From NCBI GenBank assembly GCA_004799545.1, contig SSMU01000008.1:18855-82854 (forward strand): DNA of 64,000 nucleotides, written 5' to 3'. Numbering within the stretch: the stretch's first letter is position 1; each line of letters starts with the position of its first letter. Shown here in pieces: positions 51,660 to 60,661 of this stretch. Below the pieces are notes generated by a model. It was not told the origin of the DNA. It was given only the letters and a program-made list of their open reading frames with translations, and did no database searches. The position numbers were made by a program, and so were the translations under genes. This DNA is from Phenylobacterium sp. (GTDB lineage: Bacteria > Pseudomonadota > Alphaproteobacteria > Caulobacterales > Caulobacteraceae).

Positions 51660-52396
51660 GGCGCCGCCGCCTCTCTTTCATTTGCCGCCGCGGCCTGGGC
51701 CTCGCGGGCCTTCAGCCACTTGCGCGCGTACCAGCCGATGGCGAGCCAGATCACCACCACGGCGACGATGCCGGCGATCTGATTGACGCCGCCCTGTCCC
51801 TTGAACACGCGGGCCAGCGAGTTCCCGGCGAAACAGGTGAGCGCGATCTTCGGGATGATCCCGAGCCCGGTGCCGAGCGCGAAATCGACCACCCGCATGG
51901 GCGTCACGCCTGCCGCCATATTGACCACGATGAACGGCGCCGAGGGCACCAGCCGAACGATCAGGCTGGCGAAGAAGCCGTTGCGGCCGACGAGGTCCAT
52001 GAACTGGCGCAAGCCTTCGCCGGAGAAGGTCTTGAGCGTCCGCGCCCCGGCCAACCTCCCTAAGTAGAAGCCGACCATCGAGGAGACCATGGTGCCGACC
52101 CAGCTGTAGGCGAAGCCCGCCCAGGCGCCGAACGCCACGACCGCCGCGGCGATCAACATGAACTGCGGCACGCCGAGGAAGGCCAGCACCGCGAACCCCG
52201 CGACGGCCACCGGCAGCGCCCAGGGTCCGCTCGCCGCGCCCAGCCACTTCTCGACCGTCGCCTCGCCGCCGAACCCCAGCACCTGGGCCCCGAACAGGAA
52301 GACGAGGCCCACGCCCCCGAACAGCACGAAAGATATGGCCAGCGCCCGCCAGGCCTTGACGTCCATGTTGGAGAGGAAGGCGAACAGCCGGCGCAT
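51656..52396 (-). CDS. TVP38/TMEM64-family (DedA-like) membrane protein
   Basis: A 246-residue inner-membrane protein with about five to six helices. The SNARE-associated/DedA core is present: LGVPQFMLIAAAVVAFGAWAG, FYLGRLAGARTL and SLIVRLVPSAPFIVVNMAAG, with the conserved G-x-x-x-G/Pro pattern and the R-x-x-P-x-x-P-like motif. Relatives act in membrane lipid scrambling or transport. Start ATG 52396 is chosen; an in-frame ATG at 52447 is less likely. Overlaps the GST gene downstream. Confidence 0.85.
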   Translation of the reverse strand: MRRLFAFLSNMDVKAWRALAISFVLFGGVGLVFLFGAQVLGFGGEATVEKWLGAASGPWALPVAVAGFAVLAFLGVPQFMLIAAAVVAFGAWAGFAYSWVGTMVSSMVGFYLGRLAGARTLKTFSGEGLRQFMDLVGRNGFFASLIVRLVPSAPFIVVNMAAGVTPMRVVDFALGTGLGIIPKIALTCFAGNSLARVFKGQGGVNQIAGIVAVVVIWLAIGWYARKWLKAREAQAAAANEREAAAP

Positions 52397-52479
52397 CGGA
52401 GCGCTCGTCGCCGATCGGACCGAGGCGGTCAAGCTGCACTGCAACAAGCCCGGTTCCCCGAGCGGGCGGCTTAGGTTAA

Positions 52480-53730
<1,251 letters not shown>

Positions 53731-55113
53731 CTAGGGCTGCATCCCGGGGTTCCAGGCCGGCTGGAAGTCGCTGTTCACCAGCCACGCCACCGGCCCGACC
53801 AGGGAGCCGATCACCTCGTCCATGAAGGCCATGTCCACGTGGGCCAGGTCGTCGGTCGGGCTGTGGTAGGTGGGCGTCAGCGGCCAGGCGCTGACGGTCT
53901 GGGCGACCACACCCTTCTGCGCCAGCTGGTAGTTGTCCGACCGGCGGAAGAAGTCCTCCTTGGGATAGGGGTCCGGCCCCACCTGCGCGCCGTGCGCCTT
54001 CAGCGCCGGGCCGAGGTTCGAGCGTTCCCAGCCGGTCATCATCAGCACGCCGGGCCGGTTGGGATCGACCACGCCGATCATCTCGAACTCCAGGTTGGCC
54101 GACAGGTCACTGAGCGCCATGGGGGCGTGGGTGCGGAAATACTCCGCCCCCAGCTCGCCCTCTTCCTCGCAGCCGAACAGGCCGAAGTAGACTGTCCGGT
54201 TGGGCCGCGCGCCGGACCCCAGGATGCGGGCGAACTCCAGCACCGCCGCGGTGCCGGAGGCGTCGTCGTCGGCGCCGTGGTAGATCACCCCGCCCCGGAC
54301 CCCCAGGTGGTCGTAGTGAGCGCTGAGCAGCACCGCGTGGCGGTCGGCGTCGGCGTCGCCGCCCTGGATCACGCCCATCACGTTGTGGGTGGTGCGCAGC
54401 AGGTCCGGCCCACGCCGGGCGTCGAGCCGCGCCACCCCGCCGTCGAGGGCGCGCAGGGCCTCCATGACGTCGGGCTTGACCAGCACCACCATGGTGGTTC
54501 GAACCGGCGACGGCGGCGGCGCGCCGCCCACCTCGGTCGGGCCGGGGGGCCGGGCGGCGATCTGGTCCCAGGCCGCAAGGATGCGCGGGTTGGCGGGGCT
54601 GACCACGCCGATCGCTCCCGCCGCCGCCAGCATGGCGATGCCGCCCGCGTCGTATTCGCCGCTGTCGTAGACCACCAGCTTGCCCACCGCCGCCGCGCCG
54701 GCCGCGCGGGGGTCCTTCACCCGCAGCATCGGCGCCTCGAGGGCCGGCGGCGGATCGGTCAGCACCATGTCCTGGCCGTTGACCAGCCGGGTCGGCGCGC
54801 CGCCCGCTGAGATCTCCAGCACCGGCGGCGCGGCGTAGGTGGGGGTGAGCAGCGGCACGGACTGGATGTAGCCGCCGCCCGCGAAGGCGCCCGCCACCTT
54901 GGCGGCGCGAAGCTGGGCGATGATGAAATCCGCCGCGGCGGCCTCGTCGGCCGAGCCGCACTTGCGCCCGCGCAGCTCATCGCCGGCCAGACGCTCCATA
55001 TTGGCCTTCACGCAGGCCGCGCAGACCGGGGTCGGTCCCGGGTCCGCGGCGTTCGAGGCCGGCGCGCCCGCACATGCCGCCAGGGCGGCCAGACCGAAAA
55101 TCAGCGCCCTCAC
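53731..55113 (-). CDS. M28-family metallopeptidase lipoprotein
   Basis: A 460-residue exported zinc peptidase. The lipobox LAAC at the end of a short signal peptide suggests lipidation. A PA-domain-like insert (about 110-250) precedes the M28 core, with ligands in LLSAHYDHLG, GADDDASGTAAV and FGCEEEGELGAEYF (catalytic Glu-Glu), and later DLAHVD near the end. Family members are aminopeptidases. I chose GTG 55113, with GGGGAGG just upstream, over the in-frame ATG at 55149. Its promoter region contains two large hairpins. Confidence 0.85.
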   Translation of the reverse strand: MRALIFGLAALAACAGAPASNAADPGPTPVCAACVKANMERLAGDELRGRKCGSADEAAAADFIIAQLRAAKVAGAFAGGGYIQSVPLLTPTYAAPPVLEISAGGAPTRLVNGQDMVLTDPPPALEAPMLRVKDPRAAGAAAVGKLVVYDSGEYDAGGIAMLAAAGAIGVVSPANPRILAAWDQIAARPPGPTEVGGAPPPSPVRTTMVVLVKPDVMEALRALDGGVARLDARRGPDLLRTTHNVMGVIQGGDADADRHAVLLSAHYDHLGVRGGVIYHGADDDASGTAAVLEFARILGSGARPNRTVYFGLFGCEEEGELGAEYFRTHAPMALSDLSANLEFEMIGVVDPNRPGVLMMTGWERSNLGPALKAHGAQVGPDPYPKEDFFRRSDNYQLAQKGVVAQTVSAWPLTPTYHSPTDDLAHVDMAFMDEVIGSLVGPVAWLVNSDFQPAWNPGMQP

Positions 55114-55184
55114 CCGAGCCTCCCCGATGCCGGGCCTTTCCGGCCGCATCGGGGGAGGCTGCCATGCGGCCGCGGGGACCGCCA

Positions 55185-55232
55185 GACCCTGTCCCGATCG
55201 GCTTGATAAAGCCGATCGGGATGAACAGGGTC
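55185..55232. repeat. Long inverted repeat (20-bp arms) upstream of the M28 gene
   Basis: CCCGATCGGCTT (55193-55204) and AAGCCGATCGGG (55209-55220) are exact complements around GATA; the outer GACCCTGT and ACAGGGTC also match, with only a 4-base bulge (ATGA). The total is 20 paired bases. It lies 72 bases before the peptidase start and downstream of the DUF2171 gene. The lack of a T-run argues against a simple terminator. Confidence 0.75.
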
Positions 55233-55244
55233 GGTGTTATTCTT

Positions 55245-55267
55245 CGAGAGCCCTTCTTGGGCTCTCG
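55245..55267. repeat. Second hairpin beside the long inverted repeat
   Basis: CGAGAGCCC and GGGCTCTCG pair exactly around TTCTT, 12 bases from the first hairpin and 22 bases beyond the DUF2171 stop codon. Together they may end the DUF2171 transcript or mark a small structured RNA. Confidence 0.65.
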
Positions 55268-55289
55268 GGGCGAGGGTTGATTGCTGGGC

Positions 55290-55526
55290 CTAGTGCTTCT
55301 CGCGCCAGCCGTCCTTAGCGGCGTCCTTGGTCATGTTCAGGCAGACCTTGTCGTCCTCGACATGGTCGACCCAGCTCACCGGGATCATGTGGTGCTTGAG
55401 GCCGCCGCCAAGGTCCATCTTGGCCAGCTCGATCTCTTCGCCCATCACGTGGTCGACCCGGCCGACGTGGCCGCCGTCGGAGCCCACCACTTCCATGTGT
55501 TCGCGGATCTGGGATGATTGCATCAT
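55290..55526 (-). CDS. DUF2171 protein
   Basis: A 78-residue cytoplasmic protein of the DUF2171 family, with the PRC-barrel-like pattern IREHMEVVGSDGGHVGRVDHV, MGEEIELAKMD and KHHMIPVSWVDHVEDDKVCL. Family members are small stress-associated proteins without known activity. GAGGAACGAGAC precedes the first ATG; a second ATG follows immediately. Divergent from the DUF4169 gene. Confidence 0.88.
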   Translation of the reverse strand: MMQSSQIREHMEVVGSDGGHVGRVDHVMGEEIELAKMDLGGGLKHHMIPVSWVDHVEDDKVCLNMTKDAAKDGWREKH

Positions 55527-55589
55527 GTCTCGTTCCTCGCTGTGTCAGCTGTGGGAAGAACGAGCGGGATCGCGGTGGAGTTTCTTGGC

Positions 55590-55766
55590 GTGGCCGAACC
55601 GATCAACCTGAACAGGGCGCGCAAGGCCCGCGCCGCCGCCGACGCCAAGCGCCAGGCGGCCGACAACCGCGTCCGCTTCGGGCGGAGCAAGGCTGAGAAG
55701 CAGGCGAGCAAGCTCGACGCCGAGAAGGCGGCCCGCGCCCTCGATCAGACCAAGCGCGAGGACTAG
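55590..55766 (+). CDS. DUF4169 small basic protein
   Basis: A 58-residue, highly charged helical protein: (V/M)AEPINLNRARKARAAADAK at the N-terminus and VRFGRSKAEKQ, the DUF4169 hallmark of alphaproteobacteria. Function unknown. I place the start at GTG 55590 because GGTGGAG lies 9 bases upstream and the family begins with MAE-NL. Its stop is shared with the convergent Coq4-like gene in CTAG. Confidence 0.8.
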   Translation: MAEPINLNRARKARAAADAKRQAADNRVRFGRSKAEKQASKLDAEKAARALDQTKRED

Positions 55767-56506
55767 GCGCGGGCTTCCGGCGGGATGGAATTGTAGATCA
55801 CGGCCGGCGCGAGGTTCAGCCGGTGGCGCGCGGCCTCCAGCGGCTCGGCCAGCAGGCGCTCGTAGTCCTGGCCGAGCAGCCACTTGGCCGCTTTGCCGCG
55901 CCGATAGCCTTCCCAAATCGCCCCGACGTAGGGATGGTCCTTCGCCTTGCGCGCCCGTAGCGCCGCGCCCGTGGCGATGAACGCCCAGCCGAGGCCCTTG
56001 GTCTGGGCGTAGGAGAAGGCCACCAGGCAGGCCTCGCCGACGCCGTCGCGGCCGTAGCCGGAGAGGATGTGCCAGATGTCGTGCACGTCGCGGGTGCGGC
56101 GGCCGAACCAGGCGTAGGGATGCGCCTCGTCCACATGGACCGCGTTCTGCCGGCTGATCTCCGCCAGGCCGTCGGCGGACAGCTGCTCGGAGCGGACGAA
56201 GGTCCGATAGGCGGCGCCGACGGAGCCATCGGGCAGGCTGTCCAGCCAGGCGTCGTCCATCAGCCGCTGGGCGAACTCGACCCGCTCATAGGCGATCCGG
56301 CCGCCCTGCGGCGTCGCCAGCAGCCGGTCGTAGCCCCGCGCGGTCGAGGCGCCGTTCAGCGCCCGCATGATCTCGAACACCTGGGTGGTGTCTTCCTTGT
56401 CCGCGAACAGCCGCTGCAGAGACCGGAAGGCATGCAGCCAGTTGGTCTTCGGCTTGCCCGGACGATAGGCGGCGCGGGCGGGCTGGATGGTGTCGGCCAG
56501 GGCCAT
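55763..56506 (-). CDS. Coq4-family protein (ubiquinone biosynthesis-like)
   Basis: A 247-residue COQ4-like protein. The zinc motif HDxxHx11E is intact: His142, Asp143, His146 and Glu158 in VHDIWHILSGYGRDGVGEAC. In eukaryotes Coq4 supports assembly of ubiquinone-synthesis enzymes and ring decarboxylation/hydroxylation; the bacterial role is less clear. The N-terminus is basic and there is no signal peptide. A perfect 24-bp palindrome lies 29 bases upstream of the start, suggesting tight control. Convergent with DUF4169 through CTAG. Confidence 0.88.
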   Translation of the reverse strand: MALADTIQPARAAYRPGKPKTNWLHAFRSLQRLFADKEDTTQVFEIMRALNGASTARGYDRLLATPQGGRIAYERVEFAQRLMDDAWLDSLPDGSVGAAYRTFVRSEQLSADGLAEISRQNAVHVDEAHPYAWFGRRTRDVHDIWHILSGYGRDGVGEACLVAFSYAQTKGLGWAFIATGAALRARKAKDHPYVGAIWEGYRRGKAAKWLLGQDYERLLAEPLEAARHRLNLAPAVIYNSIPPEARA

Positions 56507-56534
56507 GGAGACCTCTCATTCCGCGTGACGCTCT

Positions 56535-56558
56535 AAAGATGACGCATGCGTCATCTTT
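56535..56558. promoter_or_regulatory. Perfect 24-bp palindrome between Coq4-like and RHH genes
   Basis: Each half reads AAAGATGACGCA/TGCGTCATCTTT with no mismatch and no spacer. Its core, TGACGC-N2-GCGTCA, also occurs at 19110-19123. It sits between two divergent genes, 29 bases from the Coq4-like start, where a dimeric repressor would act. A T-run on the right could alternatively make a terminator, but no gene ends here. Confidence 0.7.
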
Positions 56559-56605
56559 TTGCAAGGCATTTGATCGAACGGCGAAAGCCGGGCAGATCAG
56601 GCGCC

Positions 56606-56815
56606 ATGCCCGGCTTGCGAAAACGCTCCGTCCTGCTCTCCGGCCACTCGACCTCCATCGCCCTGGAGCCCGAGTTTTGGGCGGTGCTCGACGAGATGGC
56701 CAAGGCCGAGGGCCTGAGCCTCGCCGCCCTGGTCGGCCGCATCGACGACGGCCGCTCCGGCCGCGGCCTCGCCTCGGCCTGCCGGGTGGCGGCCCTGGCC
56801 TTCGCGGCGCGGTGA
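56606..56815 (+). CDS. Ribbon-helix-helix domain protein (RHH_4 type)
   Basis: A 69-residue DNA-binding-type protein. RKRSVLLSGHSTSIALEPEFW gives the beta-strand and first helix; DEMAKAEGLSLAALVGRID and SACRVAALAFA complete the ribbon-helix-helix pattern. Alphaproteobacterial members are small and their targets mostly unknown. I chose ATG 56606; an in-frame ATG at 56546 would start inside the palindrome at 56535-56558. Divergent from the Coq4-like gene; it could bind that palindrome, though this is untested. Confidence 0.8.
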   Translation: MPGLRKRSVLLSGHSTSIALEPEFWAVLDEMAKAEGLSLAALVGRIDDGRSGRGLASACRVAALAFAAR

Positions 56816-56885
56816 AGCCCGGGCGCGGCGGGCGGCTGCGAATAAGCCTTGACAGGTGCGCCAATATATGTTCTTGTTTTGTTCT

Positions 56886-57566
56886 ATGTCGGACGCCGCC
56901 GATCTTCACGATGCGACCCTCACCGAGCTGCTCGAGCTCGGCATGGCCGCCGCGCGCGAGGCCCAGACCCGGTTGCTGGCCGCCGAAGACGCCAAGGCCG
57001 TGGCCGACCTCAGCCTCGCCTTCAGCCGCGTCTCCCGCGCCGTCCGCCAGACCATCGCGCTGAAGGAAAAGCTCGCCCGCGAGCGCAGGCGCCAGGACAA
57101 GGACGACGCCGTCGAGACTCGGCGCGACGACCAGCGCCGCCTCGACCGCCGCAAGGCGCAGGTGAAGGCCGCCGTCGAACGCCTGATCTGGACCGAGCAC
57201 GAAACCGACGACGCCGAACCCCTGCTCGACGCCCTCGACGACCGCCTCGACGAAGACATGCTCTACGACGACGTCCTCGCCGAAGATGTCGACACCCACA
57301 TCGCCCGCATCTGCGAAGACCTCCAAATTCCTCCCCCAGCGCGCAGCGCGATCAGGGGGTCGGATCCGAAGGCTAACCCAGTGGGCTCACCGCAGGCGGG
57401 GGGGTCCGAAGGACCGGAGGGGGTTTCCTCAACGGCCTCCCAGCCCGACCTTCTGAGCGGAAACCCCCTCAGTCCCGGAGTTCATCCTCGGGCCGGCCGG
57501 GAGCCGGACCCGGGGGCGACAGCTCCCCCTGAAGGGGAGCAACTTCAGTGGCGCTCCTCCGCCTGA
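56886..57566 (+). CDS. Charged helical protein with repeat-derived C-terminus
   Basis: A 226-residue hypothetical protein. Residues 1-140 are strongly helical and charged (TLTELLELGMAAAREAQTRLL, FSRVSRAVRQTIALKEKLARE, a Arg/Asp/Gln-rich coiled stretch), ending EDVDTHIARICEDL. From residue 149 (PPPARSAIRG...) the frame runs through dispersed repeat copy B, giving about 70 Pro/Gly/Ser-rich residues. The partial gene at the right edge has the same ending, VDVHIARICKDL, and the same repeat in the same frame, so the two are paralogs. Start ATG 56886; function unknown. Confidence 0.7.
   Translation: MSDAADLHDATLTELLELGMAAAREAQTRLLAAEDAKAVADLSLAFSRVSRAVRQTIALKEKLARERRRQDKDDAVETRRDDQRRLDRRKAQVKAAVERLIWTEHETDDAEPLLDALDDRLDEDMLYDDVLAEDVDTHIARICEDLQIPPPARSAIRGSDPKANPVGSPQAGGSEGPEGVSSTASQPDLLSGNPLSPGVHPRAGREPDPGATAPPEGEQLQWRSSA
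57330..57540. repeat. Dispersed multi-hairpin repeat, copy B (inverted, inside a gene)
   Basis: The element of 28424-28560 in reverse orientation and longer (211 bp) because of extra sequence in the middle. It shows CCTCCCCCAGCGCGCAGCGCG, GGTCCGAAGGACC, GGAGGGGGTTTCC ... GGAAACCCCCTC, and AGCTCCCCCTGAAGGGGAGC at its end. It supplies the C-terminal codons of the gene 56886-57566. Confidence 0.85.
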
Positions 57567-57570
57567 CCTC

Positions 57571-57619
57571 CCTTCTCCCCCTGCGGGAGAAGGTGTCGGC
57601 GAAGCCGACGGATGAGGGG
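57571..57619. repeat. Half-element of the hairpin repeat type
   Basis: CCTTCTCCC-CCTGC-GGGAGAAGG followed by GTCGGC-GAA-GCCGAC and GGATGAGGGG: the same layout (G/C hairpin, small GAA-loop hairpin, then GAGGGG) as the first half of copy A, with different bases. It stands between the repeat-fused gene and the helicase gene and may be a terminator. Confidence 0.7.
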
Positions 57620-57744
57620 TCTCTCAGCCCCCTCCGCGCCCGCACGCCCCCGCGCGGGCCCCTCAGGCCAGACACCGACCTCACGGATGCGAAGTTCCGC
57701 CTCACGGGCTTAAGTCCGGCGGCTCGCGTGCTACATATGTTCCG

Positions 57745-60078
57745 ATGTCCGACTCCTCCGGCCTGCCCTTCGATCCCCCCGCCCCCCGCGTCAGCGACCT
57801 GGCCCGTCCGCGCGGGCCTTCGGGCGACTACCTGGCCGGGCTGAACCCCGAGCAGCAGAAGGCGGTGGAGGCCACCGAGGGCCCGGTCCTGGTGCTGGCC
57901 GGCGCCGGCACCGGCAAGACCCGGGTGCTGACCACCCGCCTGGCCCACATCCTGGCCACCGGCCGGGCGCGGCCTTGGGAGCTGCTCACCGTCACCTTCA
58001 CCAACAAGGCCGCCCGCGAGATGCGCGAGCGGATCACCGCGATCATCGGCCCGCAGGCCGAGGGGCTGCGCTGGCTGGGCACCTTCCACGCCATCGCCGC
58101 CCAGATCCTGCGCCGCCACGCCGAGCTGGTCGGGCTGAAGTCCAGCTACACCATCCTCGACGACGACGATCAGGAGCGGCTGATCAAGCAGGTGCTGGAA
58201 GCCGAGAACATCGACGCCAAGCGCTGGACGCCCAAGGCGCTGGCCGGGATGATCGACCACTGGAAGAACCGCGGCTGGACGCCGGACAAGCTGCCGCCGT
58301 CCGAAGGCGCCCACTTCGCCAATGGCAAGGGCGAGCGGCTCTACCGCCTCTACCAGGACCGGCTGCGGGTGCTGAACGCCTGCGACTTCGGCGACCTGCT
58401 GCTGCACAACCTGACGATCTTCACCACCCATCCGGATGTGCTGGCCGAGTACCACGGCCGGTTCCGCTACATCCTGGTGGACGAGTACCAGGACACCAAC
58501 GTCGCCCAGTACCTGTGGCTGCGGCTGCTGGCCCAGAAGAACCAGAACATCTGCTGCGTCGGCGACGACGACCAGTCGATCTACGGCTGGCGCGGCGCCG
58601 AGGTGGATAACATCCTCCGCTTCGAGCGCGATTTCCCCGGGGCGACGGTGATCCGATTGGAGCGCAACTACCGCTCCACCAGCCACATCCTGGCCGCCGC
58701 CTCCGGCCTGATCGCCGCCAACAAGGGCCGGCTCGGCAAGACCCTGTGGACCGAGGCCGAGGGCGGCGAAAAGGTGGTGGTGCGCGGCGTCTGGGACGGC
58801 GAGGGCGAGAGCCGGCTGGTGGCCGACGAGATAGAACAGGCCAAGCGCAAGGGCCGCCGCTACCGCGACATCGCCATCCTGGTCCGCGCCTCCTTCCAGA
58901 TGCGGGCCTTCGAAGAGCGCTTCGTCCTGCTGCAGATCCCCTACACCGTGGTCGGCGGCCCGCGGTTCTTCGAGCGGGCCGAGATCCGCGACGCCCACGC
59001 CTACCTGCGGCTGATCCAGTCGCCGGACGACGACCTGGCCTTCGAGCGGATCGTCAACGTCCCCAAGCGCGGGATCGGCGACACCACGGTCCAGAAGCTG
59101 CTGCAGGTCGCCCGGCTGAACGGCGTGCCCGCGACGACCGCGGCGCGCCAGATCGTGCTCACCGACGACCTCGCCGCCCGCACCCGCACCTCGCTGGCCA
59201 ATTTCCTGCGCGATCTCGACCGCTGGCGGGCCCAGGCCGGCCAGGTCCCGCACCAGCGGGTCATGGAGCAGGTGCTGGAGGAGAGCGGCTACACCGACGC
59301 GCTCAGGCTCGACAAAGGCCCCACCGCCCAGACCCGGCTGGAGAACCTCAAGGAGCTGGTCCAGTCGATGGGCGCCTTCGAGACCCTTGAGGCCTATCTG
59401 GAGCACGTCTCCCTGGTCATGGACCTCGACCGCGGACCGGCCGCCGACGCGGTGCAGATCATGACCCTGCACTCGGCCAAGGGGCTGGAGTTCCCGCTGG
59501 TCTTCCTGCCCGGCTGGGAGGAAGGCGTCTTCCCCTCGCAGCGGTCGATGGACGAGAAGGGCGAGAAGGGGCTCGAGGAGGAGCGCCGCCTGGCCTACGT
59601 CGGCATCACCCGGGCCCGCGAGGAGGCCCGCGTCTCCTTCGCCGCCAACCGCCAAGTCTATGGGCGCTGGACCAGCCAGCTGCCCAGCCGGTTCGTCGAC
59701 GAGCTGCCGCTGGCCAACGTCGAGGCATCCTCCGAAACGGGGTATTACGGCGGCGGCCCTGGCATGCAGCAGCACGGCAGCCGCTGGGACGAGCAGCCCA
59801 GCTTCGGGGCCGGCTATTCCTCCCCCGGCTGGCGCCGCGCCCAGGCGGCCGGCTATCGCGGCAGCCATCCGGGCCGTCAGCAGGTGATCGAGGGCGAGGG
59901 CCGGCTGGTCGCCGTCTCCGAGCCGTCGGCGTCCAGCGACTTCAAACGCGGCGACCGGGTGTTCCACCAGAAGTTCGGCTACGGCCAGGTCACCGGCATC
60001 GAAGGCAACAAGCTCACCGTGATGTTCGAGAAGGCCGGCGAGAAGAAGGTCATAGACAGCTTCGTCGAGAAGAGCTGA
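57745..60078 (+). CDS. uvrD: UvrD/PcrA-type superfamily 1 DNA helicase
   Basis: A 777-residue 3'-5' DNA helicase used in repair and replication-fork clearance. It has LNPEQQKAVEATEGPVLVLAG (Q motif), GAGTGKT Walker A (53-59), VDEYQDTN (Walker B, motif II), GDDDQSIYGWRGAE (motif III), TLHSAKGLEFPLVFLPGWEEG (V) and YVGITRARE (VI). The C-terminus has a Gly/Tyr/Ser-rich linker and the Tudor-like FKRGDRVFHQKFGYGQVTGI domain that contacts RNA polymerase or UvrB in PcrA/UvrD. The N-terminal 30 residues are Pro-rich. Start ATG 57745; an ordinary full-length enzyme. Confidence 0.96.
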   Translation: MSDSSGLPFDPPAPRVSDLARPRGPSGDYLAGLNPEQQKAVEATEGPVLVLAGAGTGKTRVLTTRLAHILATGRARPWELLTVTFTNKAAREMRERITAIIGPQAEGLRWLGTFHAIAAQILRRHAELVGLKSSYTILDDDDQERLIKQVLEAENIDAKRWTPKALAGMIDHWKNRGWTPDKLPPSEGAHFANGKGERLYRLYQDRLRVLNACDFGDLLLHNLTIFTTHPDVLAEYHGRFRYILVDEYQDTNVAQYLWLRLLAQKNQNICCVGDDDQSIYGWRGAEVDNILRFERDFPGATVIRLERNYRSTSHILAAASGLIAANKGRLGKTLWTEAEGGEKVVVRGVWDGEGESRLVADEIEQAKRKGRRYRDIAILVRASFQMRAFEERFVLLQIPYTVVGGPRFFERAEIRDAHAYLRLIQSPDDDLAFERIVNVPKRGIGDTTVQKLLQVARLNGVPATTAARQIVLTDDLAARTRTSLANFLRDLDRWRAQAGQVPHQRVMEQVLEESGYTDALRLDKGPTAQTRLENLKELVQSMGAFETLEAYLEHVSLVMDLDRGPAADAVQIMTLHSAKGLEFPLVFLPGWEEGVFPSQRSMDEKGEKGLEEERRLAYVGITRAREEARVSFAANRQVYGRWTSQLPSRFVDELPLANVEASSETGYYGGGPGMQQHGSRWDEQPSFGAGYSSPGWRRAQAAGYRGSHPGRQQVIEGEGRLVAVSEPSASSDFKRGDRVFHQKFGYGQVTGIEGNKLTVMFEKAGEKKVIDSFVEKS

Positions 60079-60166
60079 GGCGCCGCCGGTCACAGCCAAA
60101 CGAACTCGACCCTGAACCAATCCCTCCGCCACGCGCTTCTAGGCCGCGTTGGAACGGAGATATCAA

Positions 60167-60619
60167 GTGAGAGCCTTGGTTTCGGGAGCAGCGATCGCCG
60201 CGGTGGCCGGCCTGCTGATGGGCATGGCGGCCAAGCCCGACCTCGCCTCGGACGACCGTCCCGCCGGCCCGCAGATGCTCTCGACCAGCGGCGGCGTGCG
60301 CTCGGCCGGCCCGTTCGCCGACGACAGCACGACCTTCGCCAGCTACGCCGGCAAGCTCCCCGACTATGTGCTCGGCACCGACGCCACCAAGGCGATGAAC
60401 ATCTTCCCGACCGCCTATGTCCCGCCGCCGATGAAGATCGCGGTGCGCGACGACCCGCCGCCGGAGCTGCCGCTGACCCACGTCGCCTATGACGACACGC
60501 CGGCCGCCGCGCCCAGCTTCCCCTCGATGGACGGCGGCAAGTCCGCCGGCTCCGACCTGCCGCCGCCGGCCCCTCCGGCCGCCGCCGCCCAGGCCGATCC
60601 GTCGCCCGCCGCGGGCTGA
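60167..60619 (+). CDS. Small exported or anchored protein of unknown function
   Basis: A 150-residue protein. It begins with a hydrophobic signal-like segment (MRALVSGAAIAAVAGLLMG), then a Pro/Asp-rich acidic region (FADDSTTFASYAGKLPDYVLG, FPTAYVPPPMKIAVRDDPPP) and a Pro/Ala-rich tail. No Cys-containing lipobox and no known domain. I chose GTG 60167, with GGAACGGAG upstream; an in-frame TTG lies at 60149. It lies between the helicase and prmA genes on the same strand. Confidence 0.65.
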   Translation: MRALVSGAAIAAVAGLLMGMAAKPDLASDDRPAGPQMLSTSGGVRSAGPFADDSTTFASYAGKLPDYVLGTDATKAMNIFPTAYVPPPMKIAVRDDPPPELPLTHVAYDDTPAAAPSFPSMDGGKSAGSDLPPPAPPAAAAQADPSPAAG

Positions 60620-60661
60620 AGGCCCCTCGCCTTTCGCCGAGGCGCCCGCTAGAGGGGCGCC

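Noticed and set aside
57469..60132. Open frame of about 890 codons opposite the uvrD helicase gene
   Set aside because: The opposite strand encodes a complete helicase with all motifs. The shadow protein is compositionally biased and has no recognisable fold.
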